Source: Paenibacillus sp. FSL R5-0345 (GTDB taxonomy: Bacteria > Bacillota > Bacilli > Paenibacillales > Paenibacillaceae). From it: a DNA stretch of 64,000 nt. The number at the start of each line of letters is the position of its first letter. Position 1 is the stretch's first letter. Under the pieces are notes generated by a model. The model was not told the DNA's origin. It did no database searches and saw only the letters and a list, made by a program, of their open reading frames with translations. Below, in pieces: positions 17,679-25,786 of this stretch. The stretch spans positions 3,596,001 to 3,660,000 of the forward strand of contig NZ_CP009281.1 in the NCBI RefSeq assembly GCF_000758585.1, read 5' to 3'. A program made the position numbers and the translations under genes.

Positions 17679-18911
17679 ATGACTGATTTCGAAGCAAAGC
17701 TTAGTAAATATGCAGATCTAGCTGTGCAAATTGGGGTTAACGTTCAACCAGGACAAATTCTAGTGGTGAATGCGCCGATTCTTGCAGCAGATTTTGTTCG
17801 TATGATCACCGCCAAGGCATATGCGATTGGAGCAAGCTTGGTGAAGGTGAACTGGAGTGATGCGAGCATTACACGCCAGCAGTTTGAACATGCTGCTCCA
17901 GAAGTGTTCACTGAACCTCCTACTTGGTACGCAGGTGAAATGACCGAACTCGCCGAGAAGGGTGCAGCTATTCTTAACGTGATCGCGGAAGATCCTGATG
18001 CACTTAAAGGCATCGATCCCGTGCGCATTTCCAATTATCAAAAAGTTCGGGGAGCCGCACTCACCAAATATCGTGAAATGCAAATGTCCGACAAAGTTAG
18101 CTGGAGTATTGTTGCAGTACCATGTCAGGCATGGGCAGATAAAGTATTTCCGGATGTTCCAGCTGAAGAGCGTGTAAATAAGCTTTGGGAGGCTATTTTC
18201 CACACCGTACGCCTTGATCGTGAAGATCCGGTAGCTGCATGGCAGGAACATCTCGACACCTTAGATCAAAAAGCAAATGTACTCAACGCAAAAAAATATA
18301 AAAAGCTGCATTACATAGCACCTGGTACGGACCTAAGCATCGAGCTTCCAGAAGGCCATATTTGGGCACAAGGAGATAGCATTAATGCTAAAGGTCATTC
18401 TTTTGTAGCCAATATGCCTACCGAAGAAGTATTTACTGCTCCCCTAAAGACTGGTGTAAATGGCACCGTACGAAGCACAAAACCTCTTAGCCATGGTGGT
18501 AATATCATCGATGGATTCTCTATTACTTTTGAGAACGGACGAATTGTAAGTGTTAGTGCAGAGCAAGGCCAAGAAGCACTAGAACACCTCATTAGTATGG
18601 ATGAAGGAGCAAAATACCTCGGTGAAGTTGCATTAGTTCCTCACAAGTCTCCTATCTCTGAGTCCAATATTCTTTATTACAATACCTTGTTTGATGAGAA
18701 TGCATCCAATCACCTAGCAATAGGTATGGCTTATGCTTTCTGCTTAGAGGGCGGTAAAGATATGACTCCTGATGAACTGATTGCACATGGTTTGAATAAT
18801 AGTGTCACCCATGTTGATTTCATGATCGGTTCAGCGGAGATGAACATTTATGGTATCTCTGCTGATGGAACCGAAGAACCCGTATTCCTAAATGGAAACT
18901 GGGCGTTCTAA
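17679..18911 (+). CDS. M29 family aminopeptidase (AmpS/PepS type)
   Basis: A cytosolic metallo-aminopeptidase of 410 residues that frees N-terminal amino acids from peptides, using two metal ions. M29 ligands are visible: the Glu in PTEEVFTAP, Glu in GEVALVP, His in NASNHLAIG, the nearby Tyr in GMAYAF and HVDFMIGS near the end. ATG 17664 overlaps the ribosome binding site; ATG 17679, 9 bases after GGAGG, is the real start. A close paralogue follows after 51 bases on the same strand, suggesting tandem duplication. Confidence 0.93.
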   Translation: MTDFEAKLSKYADLAVQIGVNVQPGQILVVNAPILAADFVRMITAKAYAIGASLVKVNWSDASITRQQFEHAAPEVFTEPPTWYAGEMTELAEKGAAILNVIAEDPDALKGIDPVRISNYQKVRGAALTKYREMQMSDKVSWSIVAVPCQAWADKVFPDVPAEERVNKLWEAIFHTVRLDREDPVAAWQEHLDTLDQKANVLNAKKYKKLHYIAPGTDLSIELPEGHIWAQGDSINAKGHSFVANMPTEEVFTAPLKTGVNGTVRSTKPLSHGGNIIDGFSITFENGRIVSVSAEQGQEALEHLISMDEGAKYLGEVALVPHKSPISESNILYYNTLFDENASNHLAIGMAYAFCLEGGKDMTPDELIAHGLNNSVTHVDFMIGSAEMNIYGISADGTEEPVFLNGNWAF

Positions 18912-18962
18912 TTATTGCAACTATGAAATAAAAGACTAGAGATATTGGGAGGAGTTGAGATT

Positions 18963-20192
18963 ATGTTGGACTTCAAGCAAAAACTTGAAAATTATGCGTT
19001 GCTGGCAGTGAAGATTGGTGTAAATATCCAACCTGGGCAGACCCTTGTTGTAAATTCCGACATCGTTTCTGCTGAACTAGTACGTCTTGTGGTACGTAAA
19101 GCCTATGAAGCGGGTGCGAAGCTCGTCAAGGTTAATTATAGTGACGAGGTTGTTACACGGACACGTTATGACCTTGCTCCCTCCGATTCCTTCTTGGAAC
19201 CGCCGCAATGGCAAGCGGATGAATTGGAAGATCTGGCTAAAAAGGGGGCTGCATTTCTTTCAATAACATCAACGAATCCAGATCTATTGAGCGGTGTTGA
19301 AGCAGGAAGAATTGCGGATAATCAGCGGATCTCCGGACAGACATTAGCTCCATATCGTGAATTGTTAATGGGGAATCACGCGAGCTGGAGTATTGTAGCC
19401 TTCCCATCACCATCGTGGGCGGCAAAGGTATTCCCTGAGGCAGCACCTGATCAGCAGATTGATTTGCTATGGGAAGCTATATTTAAAGCCACACGTGCGG
19501 ATCAAGTTGATCCTATTCAAGCCTGGAGTCAACATTTAGAGGGTCTAAAAGCACGTTGTGCTACATTGAATGATAATAAGTTCCGTAAGCTGCATTATAC
19601 AGCGCCAGGAACCGATTTGACGATTGAGCTTCCTGCGGGGCATATTTGGTGTCAGGCGGGAGCTGTTAATGGCAAAGGTGTTCCTTTCCTCGCCAATATC
19701 CCAACTGAAGAAGTATTTACTGCCCCACTGAAGTCTGGTGTGAACGGTAAGGTAAGCAGCACTAAACCGCTTAGCTACGGTGGGAATCTTATTGACAACT
19801 TCACCCTCACCTTTGAGAACGGTAAAGTAACGGATTTCACAGCTGAACAAGGTTCAGAAACCCTAGCTTCCCTTATCGCGTTAGATGAGGGTTCAGCTTA
19901 TTTGGGAGAAGTCGCGTTGGTGCCTTTCCACTCCCCGATCTCAGAGAGCGGTATTCTATATTACACTACGTTGTTTGATGAGAATGCATCCTGCCATTTG
20001 GCGTTAGGTGCAGCATATGCCTTTACCCTTCACGAGGGGACGACAATGACCAAAGAACAATTGCAGGAAAAAGGAATGAACCAAAGCCATACACATGTTG
20101 ATTTTATGATGGGATCACCTGAAATGAGCATAGATGGTATTAAGGATGATGGAACAACCGTACCTATCTTCCGTGACGGCGATTGGGCTTAG
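18963..20192 (+). CDS. M29 family aminopeptidase, tandem paralogue
   Basis: A second M29 metallo-aminopeptidase of 409 residues. It keeps every metal-site region of its neighbour (PTEEVFTAPL, GEVALVPF, NASCHLALG, AAYAF, HVDFMMGS) and most of the backbone between. TTG 18945 overlaps the ribosome binding site GGGAGGAG; ATG 18963 lies 8 bases after it and is used. There is no terminator between the two genes but a strong one after this one, so they probably form an operon. Differences in substrate preference cannot be predicted. Confidence 0.93.
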   Translation: MLDFKQKLENYALLAVKIGVNIQPGQTLVVNSDIVSAELVRLVVRKAYEAGAKLVKVNYSDEVVTRTRYDLAPSDSFLEPPQWQADELEDLAKKGAAFLSITSTNPDLLSGVEAGRIADNQRISGQTLAPYRELLMGNHASWSIVAFPSPSWAAKVFPEAAPDQQIDLLWEAIFKATRADQVDPIQAWSQHLEGLKARCATLNDNKFRKLHYTAPGTDLTIELPAGHIWCQAGAVNGKGVPFLANIPTEEVFTAPLKSGVNGKVSSTKPLSYGGNLIDNFTLTFENGKVTDFTAEQGSETLASLIALDEGSAYLGEVALVPFHSPISESGILYYTTLFDENASCHLALGAAYAFTLHEGTTMTKEQLQEKGMNQSHTHVDFMMGSPEMSIDGIKDDGTTVPIFRDGDWA

Positions 20193-20228
20193 TTTGTCCG
20201 CTTAAATTATTGAATAAATAAAATGCCA

Positions 20229-20276
20229 AACAACCTGCTTGGTTCCTCTTCCGAGGACAAAAGCAGGTTGTTTTTT
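20229..20276 (+). terminator. Terminator of the aminopeptidase pair
   Basis: AACAACCTGCTT / AAGCAGGTTGTT stem with an inner TCCTC/GAGGA stem, followed by TTTTTT. Confidence 0.85.
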
Positions 20277-20348
20277 ATTGCATACTAGATATTCAGAAAA
20301 TAAATAGTCCAAATTTGAATAAAAGTTCAATAATTGTTCACACTATTG

Positions 20349-20377
20349 TTGATTTCCGTTCACAAATATGTCACAAT
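20349..20377 (+). promoter_or_regulatory. Candidate promoter of the 60-residue membrane protein gene
   Basis: TTGATT and CACAAT spaced 17 bases, 37 bases before the ATG. Three similar boxes lie here (GTTCACA, GTTCACA, GTCACA), which might be a regulator site. The -10 is poor, so confidence is low. Confidence 0.3.
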
Positions 20378-20413
20378 ACAGTTAAGGATTGAATTTCCAA
20401 GGAGGGGATTATC

Positions 20414-20596
20414 ATGTTAAGAGATCCAATATCCAATGAAATTGACAGCGTTGAAGAAGAACAGCTAGAAATTCAAGCACCGGTGGATTCAAGAATTGTT
20501 GCATCTAATGCAATCAAATATACCGCCTATGTTATGCTGTTTTTCGGATTCTTGTATTTCCTGATTGCTTACTTGGCACCAATGTTGGAACAATAA
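20414..20596 (+). CDS. Small single-pass membrane protein, 60 residues
   Basis: Family not recognised. The first half is acidic and polar (EIDSVEEEQLEIQAPVD); residues about 36-56 form one membrane helix (YVMLFFGFLYFLIAYLAP), so the N-terminus is probably cytosolic. GGAGGGG lies 6-7 bases before the ATG, and a strong terminator follows. It stands alone between the aminopeptidases and the MBL-TetR operon. The strong signals argue for a real gene despite its size. Confidence 0.7.
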   Translation: MLRDPISNEIDSVEEEQLEIQAPVDSRIVASNAIKYTAYVMLFFGFLYFLIAYLAPMLEQ

Positions 20597-20628
20597 TGTG
20601 ATGGATATGACTTTATTAGAAAACGCTT

Positions 20629-20670
20629 ACGGTTAATCACTCTCATGGGAGTAGTGATTAACCGTTTTTA
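20629..20670 (+). terminator. Terminator of the 60-residue membrane protein gene
   Basis: CGGTTAATCACT / AGTGATTAACCG, followed by TTTTTATT. The converging AlkZ-like gene ends 23 bases beyond it; on its strand the T-tract is weak. Confidence 0.8.
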
Positions 20671-20692
20671 TTGACTACAACATCGTTTCTTC

Positions 20693-21385
20693 TTATTTCC
20701 ATGAGAATGCTTTGTTCGCCCATGCAATTGCTGAAGGCGACCATATGTCACTCATTCCGGATTGTAACCAAGCAACTGCCTCTCCTCTGTCTCCCTCAAA
20801 TGTGGAAAGACCGTTATCTTCCATCCAATGACTTACGGTCTCAAACGAGGTGCTACTCCAGCCATTTTTCTCTCCTTCTGCATTTTTGCGTTCTTTTACA
20901 CCTGAAATAACGATGTCTAGTGAAGCCTGAAGCTCCGTAACCGCATTATCGAATGCCGTCTTCATTTCTTTAGCTTTCATATCAGCTTCCGCACGAAGGA
21001 TACGCGTATCAATCCCTTGATGTTCACGGATAATTTGTAGTAAGGCAACTGCTTCTCTGCTTGCCAATCCGTCATTATATCGTTCTTCTATAGATTTATT
21101 ACTGCCTACAGCTGCAACAAATGCTGGAAACCAGTCTCTAGAGACTAAGATAGCTTTTTTCTTAACAAACTTCCCATATCCGGCTAGACCTTCACCAGGA
21201 AACCTTACACGCCATGACCACGGATCTAGCTCTGATCCTGTATGCCAATTCTCCGCTTTCGTTAATCCGTTTAAAGATGGGTGCTCAGGAATCAGGGTTG
21301 CAAGCGGCAATATCCCAATCTTGGCGACAATTGCTGCAGCTTCTTCAAAAGTGGTGACACTGCCTTCTTCATATCCCGTATACAT
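20693..21385 (-). CDS. AlkZ-related protein (putative)
   Basis: A soluble protein of about 231 residues that I match from memory to the AlkZ-related proteins of Bacillales, a group distantly tied to HTH_42/AlkZ DNA glycosylases. Visible hallmarks: IGILPLATLIPEHPSLN, WSWRVRFPGEGLAGYGKF, KKKAILVSRDWFP and GEKNGWSSTSFETV. DNA repair activity is not proven for this group. The longest frame starts at 21412 on the TetR stop (TAATG), but AGGAGATGAT lies 8 bases before GTG 21388 and 11 before ATG 21385; the ATG is used. It is the third gene after an MBL hydrolase and a TetR regulator. Confidence 0.6.
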   Translation of the reverse strand: MYTGYEEGSVTTFEEAAAIVAKIGILPLATLIPEHPSLNGLTKAENWHTGSELDPWSWRVRFPGEGLAGYGKFVKKKAILVSRDWFPAFVAAVGSNKSIEERYNDGLASREAVALLQIIREHQGIDTRILRAEADMKAKEMKTAFDNAVTELQASLDIVISGVKERKNAEGEKNGWSSTSFETVSHWMEDNGLSTFEGDRGEAVAWLQSGMSDIWSPSAIAWANKAFSWK

Positions 21386-21411
21386 CACTACATCATCTCC
21401 TATGTACTCCA

Positions 21412-21984
21412 TTAATTAGACTTCATATTTCCTATCCCAGCAATAAAAGTGCTGATGAGCCGAGATAGACTTACATTCGTATCAAGAGGCAATCCAAAAC
21501 CGCCTTTTTGCTCCAAAGAGGCAAATCCATGCAGAATACTTCGTAACCCGCGTACGGCATGAATTACTCCTTCCTCACCTAATTGATAATCCTTCATCAC
21601 ATGAATGATCAGCTGCAAAATATGATCACTTGCCGTTTCCAGCTCCGTATTTGCCTGTTCAGGGGATCGCAGCGTTGTCTCGTATAATCCTGGTCGGGCT
21701 CGTGCAAAGTCCACATATGCTCGCCCCATCGCCTGTACAGCGTCGTCTCCACTAAAGCCTTTAGCGGCGTTGTTCATTACATTGGAAAGCTCGCCTAGTC
21801 CATAAATCGCAAGTTGTGTGCGCAATTCCTGTAGCCCGTTAATATGATTGTATAAAGACGGAGAACGAACACCTAGTTTGTTAGCCAATGCGGCTAAGGT
21901 TACGGCCTCTATTCCTTCATGATCGGCGATTTCTGCTGCTGCAATAACTAGCGTACGACGATCTAATCCTGCTCTAGGTGACAT
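21412..21984 (-). CDS. TetR/AcrR family transcriptional regulator
   Basis: A 190-residue dimeric repressor. The N-terminal helix-turn-helix is AAALANKLGVRSPSLYNHI-like (TLAALANKLGVRSPSLYNHI, residues about 28-47), after the family start RRTLVIAAAEIADHEG. The C-terminal domain (about 80-190) resembles the WHG type with HAVRGLRSILHGFASLE. AGGAG precedes its ATG, which is one base after the MBL stop. The two palindromes upstream of the MBL gene (22718-22761) are its likely operators, giving an autoregulated operon. Ligand unknown. Confidence 0.88.
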   Translation of the reverse strand: MSPRAGLDRRTLVIAAAEIADHEGIEAVTLAALANKLGVRSPSLYNHINGLQELRTQLAIYGLGELSNVMNNAAKGFSGDDAVQAMGRAYVDFARARPGLYETTLRSPEQANTELETASDHILQLIIHVMKDYQLGEEGVIHAVRGLRSILHGFASLEQKGGFGLPLDTNVSLSRLISTFIAGIGNMKSN

Positions 21985-21985
21985 T

Positions 21986-22702
21986 TTAATTACTCCTATC
22001 TTGAATCATTTGTGCTTTGTGAATAGCTTTCTCCATGGTTTGTAATGGGTTCCTAAGTAAGTCTCCATGTCCAGTAGCCAGTATAGTCGGGGAAGCCTCT
22101 AGAAGCTTAGTCGCACTTTTTAATGCTTGTTCTTTACTCCAGGTTGCCATAGCCGGAAACGGAAACCAAGGAATTATGGTGCCTGAAACAGCGGTTCCTC
22201 GGAAGGTTTGAAAAGCATCTCCAACGATAACAGCGCCGCTTCGAGAATCAATGAAAGACATAGATCCAGGAGTATGACCAGGAGTTAGAATTGCTGTTAA
22301 TGAACCTATGGTATCTCCATCATGGAGCAATACATCTGGTCTCGTTGTTACCTTCTTGGGCACGCCTCCCTTTATAGGAGTCTGAGGTTCCCCCTCACGA
22401 AGTGAACGATCTCCGCGTAGCAATGCCGCATCCCTTTCAGAAATGTACACCTGAGCGTCTGGGAGCTGCTTCTTCAGCTCATCCAGTGCACCTACATGAT
22501 CGTCATGCGCATGCGTTAATATAATACGAGTGATCTTCTTATCTAGTTTCGTTGCGGTATCTATAATTCCTTTTACACTGAACGGCATGGCTGCATCTAT
22601 CAAAGTCAATTCATTCTCTTCCTCAATCATGTAACAATTCACAGGAAACACTCTTGGCATCCAAGTCAGCTGTAGCAAAAAAGCTTCACGTGTTACTCTC
22701 AT
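21986..22702 (-). CDS. MBL-fold metallo-hydrolase
   Basis: A 238-residue hydrolase of the metallo-beta-lactamase fold. The metal-binding HxHxDH is THAHDDHVG (about residues 63-71), with LTPGHTPGSMSF as the third ligand region, VIVGDAFQ carrying the bridging Asp and ATGHGDLL as the last His. It resembles the YflN/glyoxalase II-like group, not true beta-lactamases. It is the first gene of the MBL-TetR-AlkZ-like operon, with GGAGGGG before the ATG, and is probably controlled by the TetR protein. Substrate unknown. Confidence 0.88.
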   Translation of the reverse strand: MRVTREAFLLQLTWMPRVFPVNCYMIEEENELTLIDAAMPFSVKGIIDTATKLDKKITRIILTHAHDDHVGALDELKKQLPDAQVYISERDAALLRGDRSLREGEPQTPIKGGVPKKVTTRPDVLLHDGDTIGSLTAILTPGHTPGSMSFIDSRSGAVIVGDAFQTFRGTAVSGTIIPWFPFPAMATWSKEQALKSATKLLEASPTILATGHGDLLRNPLQTMEKAIHKAQMIQDRSN

Positions 22703-22717
22703 GATAACCCCTCCACA

Positions 22718-22736
22718 AAACTAATGGTATTAGCTT
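22718..22736. promoter_or_regulatory. TetR-type operator, downstream copy
   Basis: AAACTAAT GGT ATTAGCTT: an inverted repeat with one mismatch to the perfect copy 25 bases away, lying just downstream of the -10 and 8 bases before the ribosome binding site. Confidence 0.65.
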
Positions 22737-22737
22737 A

Positions 22738-22766
22738 AATATAAACTAATCATATTAGTTTCGCAA
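22738..22766 (-). promoter_or_regulatory. Promoter and operator of the MBL-TetR operon
   Basis: Minus strand: -35 TTGCGA (22766-22761), 17-base spacer, -10 TATATT (22743-22738). The spacer is filled by a perfect inverted repeat AAACTAAT-ATG-ATTAGTTT (22743-22761), so a bound TetR dimer would block RNA polymerase. Confidence 0.7.
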
Positions 22767-22922
22767 GAGTGAATGATCCATTCTTCTAACCATTTTTATC
22801 TGCACAAACACTTTTACAAAAGAATAATCAAGAAACCCAAGAACACTAACATAAACCATGTCTACTAGACATCTGGATTTCAGTAATAATCAACTCATCC
22901 TAAATTCCTGACCCTTTCAATC

Positions 22923-23126
22923 TTATTCCTCCCAAAAAATATCGTTTAATGATCGATCTAATGCCTTGCATATGGCTATGCACAATTTAAGTGTCGGATT
23001 ATAGTTCCCGGCTTCAATCAGGCCAATCGTCTGTCTTGTAACCCCTACTACTTCTGCTAACTGTTCTTGGGAAAGATCTTTTTGTATACGAGCCAGTTTC
23101 ATCTTGATGTTCTTGTTCTCCCCCAC
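22923..23126 (-). CDS. Xre-family HTH regulator, 67 residues
   Basis: A single-domain Cro/CI-type DNA-binding protein: KLARIQKDLSQEQLAEVVGV, TRQTIGLIEAGNYNPTLKL, ending CKALDRSLNDIFWEE. It starts with GTG, 7 bases after AAGGAGG. No partner gene follows directly. Two copies of a TGTA-GA-TACA box flank its presumed promoter (23142-23231), suggesting autoregulation. Such small regulators often control a nearby membrane protein gene, not seen here. Confidence 0.88.
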   Translation of the reverse strand: MGENKNIKMKLARIQKDLSQEQLAEVVGVTRQTIGLIEAGNYNPTLKLCIAICKALDRSLNDIFWEE

Positions 23127-23141
23127 GCCAATTCCTCCTTA

Positions 23142-23232
23142 TGTAGATACATCCATTTTACCCAATTGTAATCTATACCAATCATTGTGTACATTATATA
23201 TTGCTTTTAACATGCTGACCGATGTATCTACA
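23142..23232. promoter_or_regulatory. Paired palindromic boxes around the Xre promoter
   Basis: TGTAGATACATC (23142-23153) and GATGTATCTACA (23221-23232) form a perfect 12-base inverted repeat 67 bases apart, and each contains its own palindrome TGTA-NN-TACA. A TATAAT (minus, 23198-23193) lies between. This is probably a double operator for the neighbouring Xre protein. Confidence 0.5.
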
Positions 23233-23267
23233 CAATTCAATATCACAGTTTCTTTGACGAGTTCTAA

Positions 23268-23299
23268 GCAACAAAAAAAGCACCCCTTCGGATGCTTTA
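23268..23299 (-). terminator. Terminator of the nitroreductase gene
   Basis: AAAGCATCCGAAGGGGTGCTTT hairpin on the minus strand (described as AAAGCATCC / GGGGTGCTTT) followed by TTTTTGTTG. Confidence 0.75.
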
Positions 23300-23349
23300 G
23301 ACATATATTCCTTTGATAATCTCTATTCAAATACCGTATAGTATCCTGC

Positions 23350-23952
23350 TTATTCCACTACATCGTTCTCTGGATAGCTATCAATGATCTGCAGTAGTTC
23401 CGAAGCATCCGTCCGTGGACGGCTGTCTGGCACGGTTTCCGGATATCCGGCATGAATCATGGCAATTATTTTTTCACCTGGCTTCACGCCAATTTTGCTG
23501 CGGAAATCAGGATTATTGATATAAGGATCGGTCTTCCAAATCGTGCCTACGCCTTGTTCCCAAGCCGCTAGCTGAAAGTTCTGTACAAGTGCGGACGCTG
23601 CTGCAAAATCCTCATCCCACTCTCTCTGCCGAGGATCTTCAGGCATCACCACAATTAACGTTAAAGGAATATTTGAGATATATTCTTTTCGCTTAGCAGC
23701 CACTTCAGGATCAGAAAAAGCACGTTTCACGAAAGCAAATGCCGCTTCAGCCAAGAACTTTGTACCATCACCTTGAAAAGCAATAAATCTCCACGGCTCA
23801 CGCACCCCATGATTGGGCGCCCATACAGCTACATTTAACAATTCCTCTAATAGACCTTGTGGCAGTGGATCTTTTTTAAAAAGCTTAATAGAGCGTCTTT
23901 CTCTTATTACTTCAGCTACGCTATTCTTTTGAGTCGGTTGAGTTTGTGTCAT
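23350..23952 (-). CDS. Nitroreductase family protein
   Basis: An FMN-dependent NAD(P)H oxidoreductase of 200 residues. Family motifs: RERRSIKLFKKDPL at the FMN-phosphate site, VWAPNHGVREPWRF, a helix with AASALVQNFQLAAWEQGVGT and MIHAGYPET near the end. ATG 23952 lies 8 bases after AGGGAG and is chosen over GTG 23961. A near-consensus Fur box lies just upstream, so it is probably iron-repressed; a role in ferric-siderophore or flavin reduction is possible but inferred. Confidence 0.88.
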   Translation of the reverse strand: MTQTQPTQKNSVAEVIRERRSIKLFKKDPLPQGLLEELLNVAVWAPNHGVREPWRFIAFQGDGTKFLAEAAFAFVKRAFSDPEVAAKRKEYISNIPLTLIVVMPEDPRQREWDEDFAAASALVQNFQLAAWEQGVGTIWKTDPYINNPDFRSKIGVKPGEKIIAMIHAGYPETVPDSRPRTDASELLQIIDSYPENDVVE

Positions 23953-23971
23953 GAGATCCACTCCCTATAGT

Positions 23972-23990
23972 AATAATGATAATCATTATC
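23972..23990. promoter_or_regulatory. Fur box upstream of the nitroreductase
   Basis: AATAATGATAATCATTATC matches the 19-base Fur consensus at 18 of 19 positions; about 20 bases before the ATG. Confidence 0.85.
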
Positions 23991-24029
23991 ATTAATGATA
24001 CAGTATCTATCTGGCTTTTGCAAATAATA

Positions 24030-24066
24030 GAAACAAAAAAACACCGTTCCCTAAGGAACGATGTTG
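24030..24066 (-). terminator. Terminator of the pst operon
   Basis: AACA-CGTTCC / GGAACG-TGTT stem with loop CTAA, followed on the minus strand by seven T. It ends the operon after pstB; no phoU follows. Confidence 0.85.
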
Positions 24067-24073
24067 AAAGGCT

Positions 24074-24850
24074 TCAGCCGAAACGACCCATGATATATTC
24101 TTGTGTCATTTGATTCTCAGGATTTGTAAAGACTTTATCCGTCTTATCGTATTCTACAAGAGATCCAAGATAAAAGTAAGCCGTATAATCAGAAATCCGT
24201 GCAGCTTGCTGCATGTTGTGTGTCACAATTACAATGCGAAGCTCTTCTTTTAACTCCTTGATGAGCTCCTCAACTTTACCAGTAGAAACCGGATCTAGTG
24301 CGGAGGCTGGTTCGTCCAAGAGTAGAATTTGTGGGTTAACTGACAACGCTCTTGCAATACAAAGACGCTGCTGTTGTCCACCGGACAAAGCTAATGCTGA
24401 ATCTTTTAAACGGTCCTTCACTTCATCCCACAATGCTGCTTTACGAAGGCTGCTCTCTACGATCTCATCAAGTGCTTTTTTTCCTTTAACACCATGGTAC
24501 TTAGGTCCAAAGGCGATGTTATCATAAATGGATTTATAGAACGGATTCGGCTTTTGCCAAACCATCCCGATCTTCTGACGCAGTTTGATCACGTCTGTTC
24601 CAGGAGCATTAATATCAACGCCATCTATCCAGATGCTTCCTTTGGTTGTTGATCCGGAGATTTCGTCATTCATACGGTTCAGTGAACGAAGAAAGGTTGA
24701 TTTACCGCAGCCGGATGGGCCGATCAGTGCAGTAACCGTATTTTCAGCAAAAGGAAGACTAATCCCCTTTACTGCCTCATATGTTCCATAAAAAATACTC
24801 AGGTCCTCGGTTTGAAAAGATTCACGCACTGCTGTTGCCGACGTTCCCAT
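24074..24850 (-). CDS. pstB: Phosphate ABC transporter ATP-binding protein PstB
   Basis: The ATPase of the high-affinity phosphate importer PstSCAB. 258 residues with Walker [10 protein letters not shown] (about 43-51), signature [15 protein letters not shown], Walker [14 protein letters not shown] and the switch His in [13 protein letters not shown]. PstB hallmarks include [27 protein letters not shown] precedes the ATG. It is the last gene of pstS-pstC-pstA-pstB, 39 bases after pstA. Confidence 0.96.
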   Translation of the reverse strand: MGTSATAVRESFQTEDLSIFYGTYEAVKGISLPFAENTVTALIGPSGCGKSTFLRSLNRMNDEISGSTTKGSIWIDGVDINAPGTDVIKLRQKIGMVWQKPNPFYKSIYDNIAFGPKYHGVKGKKALDEIVESSLRKAALWDEVKDRLKDSALALSGGQQQRLCIARALSVNPQILLLDEPASALDPVSTGKVEELIKELKEELRIVIVTHNMQQAARISDYTAYFYLGSLVEYDKTDKVFTNPENQMTQEYIMGRFG

Positions 24851-24889
24851 CGATTACTCCTCCTACATCTCTACTTTAGTTTTTAGGAA

Positions 24890-25786
24890 TTAGTTCATTC
24901 TTTTTGAAGCTGTAAGCTTACGATAAATAAATCTACCGAAATAACGTGCTGCCAAGTTGAAGATTAACACCATAATTACAAGTACTGCTGAAGCTCCCGC
25001 AGCAATTTGCGCGGCATCAGGAGCAAGGCCTTCACTATTTACCTTCCAGATATGAACAGCCAGTGTTTCAGCTGGACGGAAAGGATTCAGTGGTGAGTTC
25101 GGACTAAGTGGATTCCAGTTGGTGAAATCTAGTCTTGGACTACTCATTCCTGCAGTGAACATCAACGCGGCTGCTTCCCCAAAGACACGGCCAGCGGACA
25201 AAATAGTACCGGTAATAATTGTTGGTAATGCTACTGGAAACAACACGGAGGTTACGATTTTCCACTTGGATAATCCTAGTGCAAAACCAGCCTCTTTTTG
25301 TTGCTTCGGAACACTACGGAAAGCTTGCTCAGTAATCCGAACCATCAGCGGTAGATTAAAGACCGTCAATGCCAGTGCTCCAGAGATTAAGGAAAAGCCA
25401 AGATTAAAATAGTTAACAATCAGCAATAGACCAAACAAGCCGACTACGATTGAAGGGAACGATGATAATACCTCAACAATTAAGCGAATAAAGCCGGTGA
25501 TTTTCCCTGGACGAGCATATTCAGCCATGTAAATACCGGCACCCAGTCCAAGAGGTACTGTAATTATTAGCGTGAGTACCAAAAGGAATAAGGAGTTGAA
25601 TAGCTGAGGGCCAATTCCTCCACCTGCTCGAATTTTTTGCGGTGCAGAGAATAGAAAATCCCAACTAATGTGACTAAGACCTCGAAAGAGGATATATCCT
25701 AATAGACCAACCAGAATAGCTACGATGAGCAATGCGAAAAACACAATAAGGCTTGTGGCAATTTTATTTACGGTTCTCGGCTTCAA
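24890..25786 (-). CDS. pstA: Phosphate ABC transporter permease PstA
   Basis: One of two membrane permeases of PstSCAB. 298 residues with six helices; the EAA loop is AFALGLSKWKIVTSVLFPVALP-like (EAGFALGLSKWKIVTSVLFP). FPSIVVGLFG and SAGRVFGEAAAL are typical of PstA. Its ATG overlaps the pstC stop by 4 bases. Confidence 0.95.
   Translation of the reverse strand: MKPRTVNKIATSLIVFFALLIVAILVGLLGYILFRGLSHISWDFLFSAPQKIRAGGGIGPQLFNSLFLLVLTLIITVPLGLGAGIYMAEYARPGKITGFIRLIVEVLSSFPSIVVGLFGLLLIVNYFNLGFSLISGALALTVFNLPLMVRITEQAFRSVPKQQKEAGFALGLSKWKIVTSVLFPVALPTIITGTILSAGRVFGEAAALMFTAGMSSPRLDFTNWNPLSPNSPLNPFRPAETLAVHIWKVNSEGLAPDAAQIAAGASAVLVIMVLIFNLAARYFGRFIYRKLTASKRMN

Noticed and set aside
23139..23330. 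Short frames over the Xre promoter region
   Set aside because: The region holds paired operator boxes and a promoter; no suitable ribosome binding site or protein feature is seen.
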